From: Plasmodiophora brassicae
Taxonomy: Eukaryota; Endomyxa; Phytomyxea; Plasmodiophorida; Plasmodiophoridae
Assembly: GCA_039704465.1 (NCBI GenBank)
Contig: JASFAU010000010.1
Location: 62,001-126,000, forward strand
DNA: 64,000 bases
Direction of reading: 5' to 3'
Positions 7,688 to 18,405 of this stretch are shown here, piece after piece. The position numbers were made by a program, and so were the translations under genes. Under the pieces are notes generated by a model that was not told where the DNA came from, searched no databases, and saw nothing but the letters and a program-made list of their open reading frames with translations. Within the stretch, counting starts at the first letter, position 1; every line of letters begins with the position of its first letter.

Positions 7688-10687
7688 TTACAGGACGCTG
7701 GCCACCGTCGAGCGGCGACGGCTGACGTAGGGGACCCTGTTGTTGCCGTTGGGGCTGCGTTGCCGGTTGTTGCTGTTGACGTTGTTGCTGTTGTACGAGG
7801 TGGCGCGCGGTGACGGCGGCACGACGTTGTAGTCGCGACGCGCCGTCATCTGCGACGGGATCACGCGGGCCGTCGGCGTCCCGGTCTGCACCGGCGCCGG
7901 CTGCATCGGCTGCTGCTGCCGCCGCGCCATGTACATGTTCTGCTTGTGGGCGCCCTTGGCGCACGGCTTCTTGCACAGGTCGTCGACGGCGCTGGGCGTC
8001 AGCGACAGGACGGCGGCGATGTCGTCGGCGCCGCCGCAGGCGACCAGCGCCAGGACGTCCGGGTTCTTGCCATCGCGTACGGCGCGGCCCAGGGCGGGCA
8101 GCAGGTTGGACTCGCCGGCGTACGTCACCAGGTCCCTGGCCGTGGCGATCGTCGGCGAATCCATCGTGCAGTTGCAGTTGTAGACGGGCGCCTTGTCGAT
8201 CGGGGCGTTCGTCGGCGACACGGTCGACGTCTTCGGCGCCACCGTCGCCCCGCTCGTCGGCACCGGCGTCGACTCGTTCGCCGCCGGCATCGTCGTCGCC
8301 GTCAACTTGGGCGCCGCCGACGCCCCGCTCGTCGGCATCGGCGTCGACTCGTTCGCCGTCGTCGTCGGCATCGGCTTCGTCGTCATGTTCGCCGGCGCCG
8401 TCGTCGGCATCGGCGTGGTCGCGTTCGTCGGCGCCGCCGACGACCCGTTGACCGGCGTGTCGTTGTTGGGGTCCGCCACCATCGGGGCCGTCGTCTCGTT
8501 CGCCGGCGGGCGCGTGCGCATCGCCGCCTTCGCCAGGTCGCCCTTGTTCGGCGCCGTCGTCGACACGTTCCCGGGGGCCCCCGCTGGCGCTGTCGTGGTC
8601 GGTGCCGTCGTCGTCGTCGTTGCCGGCGCTGTCGTGGCATTCGCTGGCGCTGTCGTGGCATTCGCTGGCGCCGTCGTCCTCGTGACCGGCGCCGCTGACG
8701 ATCCGTTGTTAGCAGGGGCCGTTGTCGACGCCGTCACCGGCGCCGCTGACGACGCGTTGCTGGTCGGGGCCGGTGTCCCTGGCGCCGCCGACGACCCGTT
8801 GTGTGCCGGTGCCGTCGTCATGGCGGTCACTGGCGCCGCCGAAGACCCGTTGTTCGCCGGCGCCGTCGTCGTGGCGGTCACTGGTGCCGCCGACGACCCG
8901 TTGTTCGTCGGCGCCGTCGTCATGGCGGTCACCGGCGCCGCTGACGACCCGTTGTTCGTTGGCGCCGTTGTCAATGGCGCCGCCGACGTCCCTGGCGCCG
9001 TCGTGTACGGCGTTGCCGTACTGGCCGGGGTCGTTGTCGGGTTGACTGGCGCCGACGACGTCGCCGGTGCCGTCGTCGCTGGCATCGTCGGCGCGGCCGT
9101 CCCTGCCGGGGCGGTCGTCATCGGCGTCGTTGTCGCCGGCATCGTCGGAGCGGCCGTTCCCGCCGGGGCGGTCGTCGCTGGCATTGTCGGTGCGGTCGTT
9201 GCCGGCATCGTCGGTGCGGTCGTCGCCGGCATCGTCGGTGCGGCCGTTCCTGCCGGGGTGGTCGTCATCGGCGACGTCGTTGCCGGCATCGTCGGCGCGG
9301 CCGTCCCTGCCGGTGCGGTCGTCATTGGCGTCGTCGTGGCCGGCTCCGTCGTGCGCATGGTCGCCATGGGGAACCCGGCCGTCGTCGTCGTTGTCGGCGC
9401 CGGCGTCTCGGGCAGCGGCATCGTCGCCGCCGGCGCGTACAGGTTGTGCGGCGCCTTGTCGCCGGCGTACAGGTTGCCCGGCGTCGCCTTGTACAGGTTC
9501 GCCTTGGCGTACAGGTCCGCCTTACGCGACGCCGACAAGGGCAGGGCCGCTGGCGACGACGGCGACGATGATGGCGATGGCGACGGCGCGTACAGGGCCG
9601 TGTACGTGGCCGGCGCGTTGGCGGCCGACGTCGCGTCCGGCGTGTACGTCACGTCCGGGTTGCCGATCGACGTCGTGTTGATGGGCTTCTCCCAGTCGAC
9701 GGCCATGCAGGCGGCGCAGACGCTGGCGGTGGCGTTCTCCTTCAGGGCCTGGGCGGCGACGCCCGCCTTCTGCCGGTCCTCGACGAGGCGCGCGTACGCC
9801 CGCATGGACGCCAGCGCGCCCTGGACGCCGTTCGGCCCCGACGCCTTGTCCTGGATACAGTCCTCGACGAACGTGCCGAACAGCGGGTCGCTGGCGATGC
9901 GCGCCACGTCGCCGTCGGCGCAGGCGCGGACGACGTTGTCGCGGACGGCCTCAGACTGGAACGGGAACGGCGTCTGCATCGTCTGCGACATGTTGGGCGC
10001 GACGAACGGCGGCAGGGCGTCGGCCTGCAGGGCCTGGAACTTGACGCTGGTGGCGTTGGCGCCGCAGGGCGCCTGCGGGCCGATGGCCCCGGCCGAGTCG
10101 ACCCGGTAGGCGGCGGCGTAGGCGGGCACCATGGCGACGTCGGGCGCCGTCTGTGCGCCGGCGCAGGACCCGCACAGGCCGTCGCAGCGCGCCAGCGTCG
10201 CCGACGTGATCGTGACGGTGCCGCCGCCGATGACAATGTTGACAAAGTCGGCGTCGTACGTCAGCTCGATGGCGACGTCGCCGGTCGGCAGGCCGTGCAG
10301 GGCGGCGCCGAGCGACGCGTCGAGCGGGAGCGCGTCCAGGGCGGCGATCGGGACGGGGCGGCCCCAGACGGAGACGGTCGGCGAGGCCGGCGCGATCTGC
10401 AGGTCGACCTTGCAGGACGGGCCGGACAGCAGGACGCGGCAGGCGCCCAGGGCGGACACCTCCAGGGACGTGGCCGTCGGGACGCGATCGAACTCGCACT
10501 GGACGTCGACGGCGCGCGCGCCGACGCCCGCCGAGAAGACCTGGTAGAGGCCCTGGCCCGCGTACGTGAACTTGGCGCGCCCGTCCGTCATCAGGATGTG
10601 CCCGTTGCCATGCAGCGAGCAGGACGTGTCGGCGGCGGCGGCGGCGACCAGCAGGGCGCCGATGGACAGGGCGACGACGCGGATCAT
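7688..10687 (-). CDS. Large secreted protein with VWD-like N-terminus and mucin-like Thr/Ala/Pro repeats
   Basis: An intronless 999-aa frame with a signal peptide (MIRVVALSIGALLVAAAAA). Directly after it, CSLHGNGHILMTDGRAKFTY resembles the start of a von Willebrand factor D domain (normally C..GDPH..TFDG), with further Cys to about residue 200. A Cys-rich helical region around 240-350 follows. Residues about 400-800 are tandem MTTAPAGTAAPTMPATT and TAPANNGSSAAPVTA repeats, expected to be heavily O-glycosylated. A C-terminal Cys-containing helical segment and a basic Gln/Pro/Arg tail close the protein. The antisense strand has a 638-aa open frame that is only its GC-rich shadow. Likely a cell-surface or extracellular glycoprotein. 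Confidence 0.75.
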   Translation of the reverse strand: MIRVVALSIGALLVAAAAADTSCSLHGNGHILMTDGRAKFTYAGQGLYQVFSAGVGARAVDVQCEFDRVPTATSLEVSALGACRVLLSGPSCKVDLQIAPASPTVSVWGRPVPIAALDALPLDASLGAALHGLPTGDVAIELTYDADFVNIVIGGGTVTITSATLARCDGLCGSCAGAQTAPDVAMVPAYAAAYRVDSAGAIGPQAPCGANATSVKFQALQADALPPFVAPNMSQTMQTPFPFQSEAVRDNVVRACADGDVARIASDPLFGTFVEDCIQDKASGPNGVQGALASMRAYARLVEDRQKAGVAAQALKENATASVCAACMAVDWEKPINTTSIGNPDVTYTPDATSAANAPATYTALYAPSPSPSSSPSSPAALPLSASRKADLYAKANLYKATPGNLYAGDKAPHNLYAPAATMPLPETPAPTTTTTAGFPMATMRTTEPATTTPMTTAPAGTAAPTMPATTSPMTTTPAGTAAPTMPATTAPTMPATTAPTMPATTAPAGTAAPTMPATTTPMTTAPAGTAAPTMPATTAPATSSAPVNPTTTPASTATPYTTAPGTSAAPLTTAPTNNGSSAAPVTAMTTAPTNNGSSAAPVTATTTAPANNGSSAAPVTAMTTAPAHNGSSAAPGTPAPTSNASSAAPVTASTTAPANNGSSAAPVTRTTAPANATTAPANATTAPATTTTTAPTTTAPAGAPGNVSTTAPNKGDLAKAAMRTRPPANETTAPMVADPNNDTPVNGSSAAPTNATTPMPTTAPANMTTKPMPTTTANESTPMPTSGASAAPKLTATTMPAANESTPVPTSGATVAPKTSTVSPTNAPIDKAPVYNCNCTMDSPTIATARDLVTYAGESNLLPALGRAVRDGKNPDVLALVACGGADDIAAVLSLTPSAVDDLCKKPCAKGAHKQNMYMARRQQQPMQPAPVQTGTPTARVIPSQMTARRDYNVVPPSPRATSYNSNNVNSNNRQRSPNGNNRVPYVSRRRSTVASVL

Positions 10688-11270
10688 AGTATATAAGTTA
10701 GGGGAATGGAACGCGTGCGCGTGCTGGTTAACTTGGACGGCGCGGGTGCCGGTGCTGCTGCTGCTGCTGTTGCTCTGGTTCGACAATAATGGTTATGGGA
10801 AACGACAAGCGAGCGCGAACGCGCGTAGTCAACCATGCAGGAGCGGCGTTGACGCCTCTGTCGAGGCGTTGCGTCAACGGCGGTCACGTTGACGCGCCAG
10901 TGTGACACGGCACGAGATTCGCGCCTGCCCCATTTGACTCACCGGGTGTGGGACCTCACACGGGGCGCGCCCGTTGAATCACGTCGCGCGTGAGGCCCGT
11001 CTCTGGGGCCCCGGGGGGCGCAACCCGTTGTCTGCACACACACACACACACGGAGCACGCCGACGCTGTCGGGGCAGGCCGACCCGCTCCCCGTGCCGAC
11101 CACTGCGGGGCGGCACGCTACAGTCAGGTCGCCGTCGCGGCATGTGGCGTTTATTGGTGGGCCGCCCGCTGAAAAAAAAGGCGGCGCATGACATGACGCG
11201 GATCAGCCGACGGCGCCGCTCGCGGTGACGTCATTTTCGGCGACGGCGGCGGAGACAGGCGGGGTCGGGG
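10688..11270. other. Intergenic, divergent promoters with (CA)n
   Basis: The upstream region of two divergently read genes. It contains a short CA microsatellite at about 11035-11051. No coding exon or RNA gene is recognised. Confidence 0.5.
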
Positions 11271-12422
11271 ATGCATCCGGGCGCAGGTCGAGGCATGGGG
11301 CGCGGGGGCCGACCCGCCCCACCGCCCAGGCCGGCAGGCGGCGCCGGCAGGGGGATGCCGGCGGCACCGCCGTCGTACCAGGGGGACTGGGGCGACTGGG
11401 CGCCCCCGGCGGCCTACCCGCAGCACCAGCAGCCGCCGCCGACGTCGCAGTACTACGACAACGGGTCGTCGTCGTCGTATTATAATCAGGGGCCGCCGGC
11501 CCACAACCCGTACCCGCAGGTGCCGTTCAACCCGTACGAGCAGAAGGGCCCGTACAACACGCAGGGGCCCGGGTCGTTCTCGAGAACGCCGATGCAATCG
11601 ACGCCGGGCATGGCAGGCATCCCGAACGAGATGATGACGAATATGGCCCTGGGGCTGATCGACGACAAGGTCAAGACGTATTCGTCGTGGTTCTCGCTGA
11701 GCAGCTTGCGGTACTACTTCCATGTCAACAACGCGTACGTCGTCAAGAAATTGCAAATGATCCTGCTGCCGTACCTGCACAAACGATGGTCACGCGAGCG
11801 CTCCGGCAACGACGGCGCCGGGGCGTTCCTGCCGCCCAGCGCGGACGTCAACGCCCCTGACCTGTACATCCCGCTGATGGCGTTCGTCACCTACATCCTC
11901 CTGATGGGTTTCATCATGGGCATCAGCAAGGCGTTCACGCCCGAGGTGCTGGGGTCGACGGCGACCTGGGCGCTCCTGGTCCTGATCATGGAGGTCGTCC
12001 TGCTGCGCGTCGGTTTCGCCGTCATTGGCAGCAGCGCCACCGTCGTGCCGCCGTCGCTTCTCGACCTGGTCGCGTATTCGTCGTACAAGTTCGTGATCCT
12101 CGTCATCGACCTTGTCGTGTGGGTTGCGTCCTACCACAACTCGACCATGTACTGGGTCATCTCCATCCTGACCGGCATATCAATGACGGTCTTCATGGTC
12201 AGTCTCATCGTGTCGGTCTCCGATCGTCAATTGTCGCGCTTACCACTCCCTCCCATGTGTGTGTAGGCCCGCACGCTTCAACGGGCGTTCGTCCCACGTG
12301 TGGAAGGCGGGTCGTTCGGGATCGAGGACACCAACCGGTCCACTCGCCAGCTGTTCCTGATCGCCGTCGGCGTCTGCCAAATACCTTTGTGCATTGTCCT
12401 GGGGCGCTCCGTCGCTCGCTGA
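11271..12422 (+). CDS. YIF1: YIF1 homologue, ER-Golgi transport membrane protein
   Basis: Partner of YIP1 in COPII vesicle and Rab traffic at the ER-Golgi boundary. Two exons, 11271-12197 and 12267-12422, with a 69-bp intron; 360 aa. A Pro/Gly/Gln/Tyr-rich cytosolic N-terminus of about 110 residues precedes the conserved YIF1 region: LRYYFHVNNAYVVKKL, LLPYLHKRW and VNAPDLYIPLMAFVTYILL. About five membrane helices follow, the last in exon 2 (LFLIAVGVCQIPLCIVL). Length and order fit the family (about 260-360 aa). An ATG-initiated frame from 11271 has no signal peptide, as expected. Confidence 0.9.
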
Positions 12423-12593
12423 CGGGCATTAAACCGAACCCCATACTATGCTCGTGTGTGCATGCGCCTGCTCTGATTCGGTGTGCCCCGCCGTACGTAC
12501 GTCGCGGTGCGAGCAGGTTGCATCCACTCACAGGCGCCCTGGTCTGCCTCGCGCGCTGGGCAGCGGCCTTCCGTCGAGAACGCGCCCGCTCGC

Positions 12594-14881
12594 ATGTCGA
12601 ACCCCGACGATGACGACCCATTCGCCGCGTTCTTTGGCGCAGCGAAGGCCGACCCGCCTGTCAGGCCCGCGACGAAGGAGCAGTCGTCACCCGCCCTGGA
12701 CCTGTTTGTCGGCATGCAGCAGAGGCAGCCGCCGCCGGCGAAACCGATGGCGGACCCATTCCAGGCGGCGATGAGCGCGGTCCCAGGCGGCCCTCGCAGG
12801 TCGGTCGACCCGTTTGACTTCAACAACAAGGCGGCGGCGTCGGTCGCTGCGTTCCCACTGGACCCGTTCCGCGAACCCATCCGATCGGCCATCGCCCCCG
12901 CCAACTCGAAATCGTCGCCATCAGCAGATGCGTTCGACCCGTTCGAAGCCATCAGTCGCTCGTCGTCACCGATTGGCGTTAAGCCGGACCCGCGGTCGCC
13001 TGTTGTCGAGCCGGCGACGTCGCTCCCTGGAACTCGCCCGGCGTTCCCCGCGCCCGCTAACGACGACGAGGTCAGCCAGCTCAAGGCACAGGTGAAGGTC
13101 CTGCAAGGTCTGCCGGCGCACCCCCCTGACAACGTGCAACCTGAAATGTCAACCGCTGCTGCTGTACAGATCAGCTGCGGGCTGAGAAGCAGAGGTCGAA
13201 CGCGGCGGCGTCGTTGGCTGGGAACCCCAACGCAAACGATCACAGCAGCGCCGGCAGTGTCGTGGAACGCGCCATTGCTGGCGACTATTCGGGCCTGCGG
13301 TCCTGTCGGAGCCTGTTCAAGAAGAAGCAACTGCTGGCAGCCGCTATAGCGTCCTGTACGACGTCCGGCCTGTGTGCCGATGTTCACGTCTAAGGGCGTG
13401 CGCCGGCAGGGAACAGCGACGTCATCCTGGAGACGGTCATCTTCCTGCAAGAGACCGTCAAGGAGCACCTGCTGATGAAGCTTCTGGGCAAGGAGCCGGT
13501 CGCCATGAACTCGTTACTGTCTTACCTGGAACGGCGCCGCCAATCGTCCGCCCTGATCGAGCTGTGCGCCTGACCCCAATCTCGCATCGCTCCCGGAGCA
13601 CTGACGTTACGCGGTAGGTACAAGACGCTGGACAGGCTGGAAGACGTCGTCGTCCACATGCTCAACGTCGCATGTGCGAAGAAGGACGTGAGAAACGGGA
13701 CTCTGGCTGGTACCTGAAATCGCCCCAGCTGACAGGCGCGCCTTCTTGGGTCAGGCAGCCGCACGATTAGCGGCCATCGGCGAGATCCTGACCTTCATCG
13801 AGACGCAGCAAGCTGAGCCGTCCGATGCCGCCAAGGCGCTGACGTTCTACCGCGACCATGTCGCCGAGCTGCACCGGCTTCTCGAACGACAGATCGCCAT
13901 CGAGGTGATTGCCCGACCGCCGTCCGTCGATCGCGCCGATCATGACACGCTGGCCGTTGCACCGAGATAGGGGCACGATCAGGCGGTGGCAGCGGCAGGC
14001 ACCCGTCCGACGTTCACCAGGTTCCCCCGACTGAACCAGATCGGGAAATCGGTCATCAGCCTGCTGGAGTACTGCCTGCTGTTCCACCCGGACGCCGCCA
14101 AAGGCAAACTCAGCAACGGCAAGAGCATTCGCGACGACTTCAAGGTTGCGAGTCCTGGGACCGGCGACGGGTACCCCGGGCGCCTAACCTGCGCTGGCAG
14201 GTCTCAGCGAAGATGTACACCTGGATTGCGTTGCGATCCTATGCGCGCGCCGGCAACTGGAACCATGTCGCGAAGCTGGTGAAGAAGGTGAGCCACGGTT
14301 GCCGTCATCGGCGATCGGAAGCGCAGGTCGTTAACCCGCCGCGCTCAGACGACGTTTACGAGGAAGGCGAAATGCGTCATTGGGTTCAGGGCCTTTGTTG
14401 AAGCGTTTGCCGAGTGGGGACGGCTGCCTTCGTGGGTCCAAGCGGGCGGATCCGCTGACATGATTGGACTGCACAGGTTCGATGGACCACGGGAGGAAAT
14501 GGTGAAGTACGCGGCCAAAGTTCAGGTTGGGCAGTGCCGATGAGGCACGTGTGTGCTGGGGGGGCGGTCGCTCACCGTTCGCGCGGATAGGACCCTGAGG
14601 AGCGGTATGAGCTCGCCATGCAATATGAACTGTTCGATGTGGCGATTCAGGTGATGAGCTCTAATCCGATCGACACGTTCAGAGGCTCAGGCTGGAACTG
14701 GAAATAGGCGCTGGTGGCGCTGAAGGATCGTCGGCGGCTGGAAGCACTGAAGCCCAAGATCGAGGCAGCGTTCGACCCGAACAAGAACGGCGGCACAGTC
14801 GACAACGTCGCCGAGGTCGAAACACTGTGCCTGAAGGTTGACCAGGCCATCCAGCAAGGCGACAAATCGAAGTGGAAGTAA
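12594..14881 (+). CDS. VIPAS39: VIPAS39/SPE-39 (VPS16B) homologue, endosomal tethering factor
   Basis: In other eukaryotes this protein pairs with VPS33B to tether endosomes and lysosomes. Starting at ATG 12594, the N-terminus is disordered with repeated DPF motifs (DDDPFAAFF, MADPFQAA, VDPFDF, AFDPFEA), typical of adaptor binding. The C-terminal helical Vps16-C domain is spread over about ten short exons. It includes SDVILETVIFLQETVKEHLL, KTLDRLEDVVVHML, YCLLFHPDAAKGKL, AKMYTWIALRSYARAGNW and EEMVKYAAK, ending in GDKSKWK at 14881. Intron phases can be chosen consistently across all the junctions I checked (for example 53 bp after residue IAS, about 57 bp after ALIEL). Exon ends in the middle are reasoned, not confirmed by cDNA. 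Confidence 0.8.
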
Positions 14882-15001
14882 ACCTTGCCCGCCACTTCGT
14901 CTTCGGTCCACGCGACAGGTCGACCATGGGGAACAACCAGTGCGACCGACGCGACGTGAAACGGGAAGAGCGGGAACGCGCTTCTCACATTGTATTCCTC
15001 G

Positions 15002-15992
15002 TCATGTACGAGACGTGTGCGTGCGCCTCTTCAGGACGAACGAGTAGACGCCATGCAATTCCTTTGGGAAATTGCGTTGCTCGACCGTCTTCACAAGGAC
15101 CAGGTCCCGTGTACGCCTGAAGATCGCCCGGAACTGGCCCATCGTTCGGGTCACGTTGTTGTCGTCGGCGTCCAGGAAGAATTCGCCCTTGGCGACATTC
15201 TCTGTGCATCTGGCGTGTTAGCACACGCGCGCGCACTCCATCTCTTCGAAACGGCATTCGCTTAGGCGCAGACACCAACCTTTAACCACAATGTACGCGG
15301 CGTCGGTGTCCCGTAACGCGCTGGCGCATCGGTCGAAGAAGGCGACCAGATCGTCGTCGGTGAGGTATCCGACAACCCACTGGATCCAGACCAAGTCGTA
15401 GTCGGATACCGGCGGCGATGCCGATTGCAACCCGTCGACAACGAAATGGCGCATATGGGGATGCGACGCCAGCCGCCGGCGAGCCTCTTCGACATGCGCT
15501 GCCGACTGCTCGATCATGTCGACGTGGTCGAACAGAGGCAGCAGAAGATGCTCGGTAACGCGTCCGATGCCGGCACCACAGTCTACGTACATAGGGAGCG
15601 CACACGTATTACACACCGCGATGCAGAGCAGGCGCTCGTCCTGTAGTACAGGATCCTACCAATGGCTGACGAATGCTGAAGGCCGGGCAGTGATCTGATC
15701 AGGTCGCGCGACGACCCGATATCGACGTCGGATATCGATTCATACCCCTGCGCGATGCAACCGGTTAGCGCACAGAAACGCGATCGATACGAATGCGTGA
15801 CAGTACGCCAAGGACGCCATTGACGGTGAGATCGGTGGTCTCCCAGTAGTCTCGACTCTTGCTGTACCATTGAGCGTCGGGTTTCCGGCCCTGCCCAGGC
15901 TGTGCTACGCCCCAGACCTCATCAATGGCGTTGTACGTGCGGCCGGCGCTGCTGTACCCTGGGTCGGCACGACCCAGCCCAGATCGGCGCAT
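15002..15992 (-). CDS. NTMT1: Alpha-N-terminal protein methyltransferase (NTMT1 family)
   Basis: Methylates the exposed N-terminus of Xaa-Pro-Lys proteins using SAM. Four exons: 15992-15807, 15747-15660, 15582-15280 and 15201-15002; introns 59, 77 and 78 bp; 258 aa. Landmarks: WYSKSRDYWETTDLTVNGVL then GGYESISDVDIGSS; SAM loop DCGAGIGRVTEHLLLPLF; DYDLVWIQWVVGYLTDDDL; ENVAKGEFFLDADDNNVTR; C-terminal HGVYSFVLKRR. These match NTMT1 closely in order and spacing. The start is uncertain: ATG 15992 is the nearest in-frame one, giving about 35 extra residues. Exon 1 lies inside the inverted repeat arm, and truncated copies of this 5' end occur in the tandem units to the right. This is the only intact copy in the window. 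Confidence 0.9.
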
Positions 15993-16106
15993 TCCGACTG
16001 CGCAGTTGCAGCGACGGCGACGTCCGTGGCTACTACCTACACACTGCAGTGTACCTACGACAGGGAGGCCCGTGCATTGTGCGAACTGCAAAGCCCGGAC
16101 AGCCGC

Positions 16107-16338
16107 ATAGAATGTTCGCCACCTACGAACCTTGGAGGACTCGATGAGCCCTTAGACTCGCCCCGGAGCCGCCACCCTGCAAGACCCCAGAACAGAGGTG
16201 ACAGACCGGCTCTGCCAGGTCGGGGAAAGTGAGCGTTCTGCGAGCCTCCTACGGTCCTCGGATCCGAGAACGAGGTGCCTGCGTTAAAAGCGCGAAACAC
16301 AAATAAACTTAACTTAACTTAACTTATAGAATGTTCGC
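16107..16338 (+). mobile_element. SINE-like short retroelement insertion with target-site duplication
   Basis: A 206-bp insert (16120-16325) is flanked by 13-bp direct repeats ATAGAATGTTCGC (16107-16119 and 16326-16338). The empty site is seen in units A and B as a single copy, with one base changed near its edge. The insert ends in an (AACTT)n tail at about 16307-16325, like the short tandem 3' tails of some SINEs/LINEs. I find no good pol III A/B boxes and no ORF. The empty-versus-filled comparison makes insertion the simplest reading. Confidence 0.75.
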
Positions 16339-16689
16339 TGGCGCTGCGCTGCAGTAGAGGACTGTCGGGATGGGGCCGGACGATGTCATCCGGGCAACGC
16401 GCGCCCTGCCCTGATCAAGTCGACTGCACGCGTACCTGCGACGTTGCGCGCTACTCCGCCCTGGTCGGCAATCAACTGGTCCTGCTTGCGGCCGCTCGCT
16501 TTGCGTCGCTGATATGCAGGCGCGATGCGCCGGTGGCATTGGCGTTGACGTGTGGGAGGCTTGGCTGGCCGCCACACTAGCTCAGGTGCACACGATGACG
16601 AGGGCGTCCCCGAATTCCAGAACGCTCAGCGACAAGGATTTATTGGAGAAACGGTGCCACGTGATGATGGGTGTTCGATTGGTGCAGGT

Positions 16690-17321
16690 TCAGAGTGGAG
16701 CGCCCGCCAGTTCCGTCCACTCGACGACGACCGGGGCACCGGGCCCCCGGTCCAGGACGTCGAACGGACTCGTCGACTGCGTTCCCAACGCGTCGTCGTA
16801 CAGGCCTGGGCTGCACGTGGCCGGTGGTGCCTCGACGTGGTGCGGGCGGTCGGTCGTCTCCAGGACGATGGTAAGAGTGTCTGCGCCATAACACTAACCT
16901 GAATACCAGCAATAGCAGTGACGCCGAAGAACGTACAGATCGGCACGACGTGATCCGCGTTCATGATGCGATCCAGCTGCGACGCGTACCAGGACGGCGT
17001 GTGGCACGGCTGGCAGGCGCCGAACGTGCCATACAGCAGCGGACAGACTTGGACCGAGATGAGGATCGGAGTGACAGCGGCGGCCTCAATGATCCACGAT
17101 CCGCTTGTGGTTGTCGCCCACGGCAGGGGCAGGTCGACGCTCGAGTGCGGTTCCGGGGAGCGAGGCACGACAGGGCGTCCATCGCCATCGACGGTGGCAA
17201 CCTCTGTCGATGCACCAGGGTTGGCAGGTCGTCGGCGCCGCAGATGACGGGCCACCTGTTTCACGGCCTTCGCCGCCTTCTTCTTCAAGGCTGTGAGCGC
17301 CTTCTTCAGCACCTTCATCAT
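16690..17321 (-). CDS. MMKV-family gene, left-arm copy (unknown function)
   Basis: A 191-aa two-exon frame, the same structure as unit C's copy, with an intron of about 56 bp starting GTACGT. From ATG 17321: a strongly basic helix (MMKVLKKALTALKKKAAKAV then RHLRRRR), a linker, the conserved core LPLPWATTTSGSWIIEAAA, a hydrophobic stretch (TPILISVQVCPLLYG) with a C-Q-P-C motif, and exon 2 TLTIVLETTDRPHHVE ending VVVEWTELAGAPL. In-frame codons upstream lead only to GTG/TTG, so the ATG is preferred. No known domain recognised. It stands next to NTMT1, head to tail on the same strand. Confidence 0.55.
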
Positions 17322-17771
17322 CGTGTCGTCGACGTCGCCCAACACCGATCAATAGCAGAGTGACGAACCTCCGAGATCTGTGCTCGAGTTCAGGCACAGT
17401 GGGGTTGCCGCGTGCCTACGCGCGCATCGCTCCGACTGGGGGCGCGATCGGCCGACCGGGTGCCCCCGAGGCAACGTGTCTCGTGCAGGACCAGTCGGCC
17501 GTAACTGTGTTCCTCGGCGGCACGCTTGCGAATTAGATTGGCGAAGGCGTCTGCGTTCTGGCACTGCCTAGCTCGGTCTACGCACGTAGGCCGACGATGT
17601 TGTCGGTGAAGAATCAACGGTTCTCGTCAGGCCGGCGTCGTCTCTGACGTTCGAGTGTTGGTGGTGGTGGTCAGGTGGTGGTGTGTATTGCCCCTGCCCT
17701 GGGCCTGGCGGAGCGCGCGGGGCGCATTTTTGCATCGGTCGGTGCGCCGCTGTGGTGGTCGTCGTGCTGCC
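17322..17771. other. Repeat-arm end and bL28m upstream region
   Basis: Repeat-arm sequence continues to about 17510, then unique DNA leads to the divergent bL28m gene. No gene seen. Confidence 0.5.
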
Positions 17772-18266
17772 ATGTCGTCGATCAAGTCGGCGATGCTGAT
17801 GATGCGGGCGATCCCGGGGCGGGCGTCCCGGGCGCTGTACGGCGGGAAGCAGAAGCTGTTCGGGAACAACGTCAGCCATTCCAACCGCAAGTACGGTTGC
17901 GTTGCGGGCTGGGCACGGCGTCCCCTGCTGACGGGTCGGTGTGTGCAGGACCCGCCGATGCTGGAACCCGAATGTGCAGAACAAGCGGTTCTACTCGGAC
18001 ATCCTGGGCCACAACCTCAGGCTGCGCGTGACCACTCACGTTATGCGATGCATCGACAAATACGGCGGTAGCGGGGGGCGTGCAAGGCGCTCTGTTTCCC
18101 ACTCTGACTTGCCCTGCGACCCCGGTCAGGGTTCGACAACTACATTCTCAAGATGAAGGAGAAGCACCTCGCGTCGCCGCTGGCGCTGAACATCAAGCAG
18201 CGGCTGCTGGCGAAACTGGAAGAGAACCAGGCCAACGTACCGCCCGCATCCTCAGGCCCGACGTAA
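17772..18266 (+). CDS. MRPL28: Mitochondrial ribosomal protein bL28m
   Basis: Component of the mitoribosome large subunit. Three exons, 17772-17890, 17949-18067 and 18130-18266, with 58- and 62-bp introns; 124 aa. The bL28 signature is intact across the first junction: YGGKQKLFGNNVSHSNRK then TRRCWNPNVQNKRF. It continues LRLRVTTHVMRCIDKYGGFD and a Lys/Leu-rich tail. The first 25 residues (Ser/Met/Arg-rich, no acids) suit a mitochondrial presequence. It lies between the two arms of the large inverted duplication and is unaffected. Confidence 0.9.
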
Positions 18267-18405
18267 CACTGTCCTGCATTACATAACAGGCGTACAGCGC
18301 ACCCAGGATTCTGTCGACTACATCAGGGCGGGCCACCGCCACGGTTCGCGCGTGTGCCTGCAGAGGAGTGTATTCGCCCGAGCGATCGGGTCGCAGCGTA
18401 TCATT

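Larger units (their letters stand above)
15807..17510 (-). repeat. Left arm of large inverted duplication
   Basis: Reverse complement of the segment repeated at about 19935-21426 (unit A), at the matching place in unit B, and in part in unit C. It spans NTMT1 exon 1, the upstream non-coding stretch and one MMKV-family gene. Homology stops at exon 1's end on one side (GTCCTTG) and at the sequence GTAACTGTGT (about 17501-17510) on the other. The MMKV copy here is closer to unit C than to A or B. Confidence 0.85.

Noticed and set aside
8193..10109. 638-aa plus-strand open frame
   Set aside because: It is the antisense shadow of the VWD/mucin-like gene; the GC-biased third positions of the real gene leave the opposite strand open. 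Composition (Val/Ala/Gly repeats) mirrors the sense repeats.
16626..17345. Longer MMKV frame starting at 17345
   Set aside because: It starts at GTG and reads through the intron; the first ATG is at 17321 and a spliced model fits the decayed relative better.
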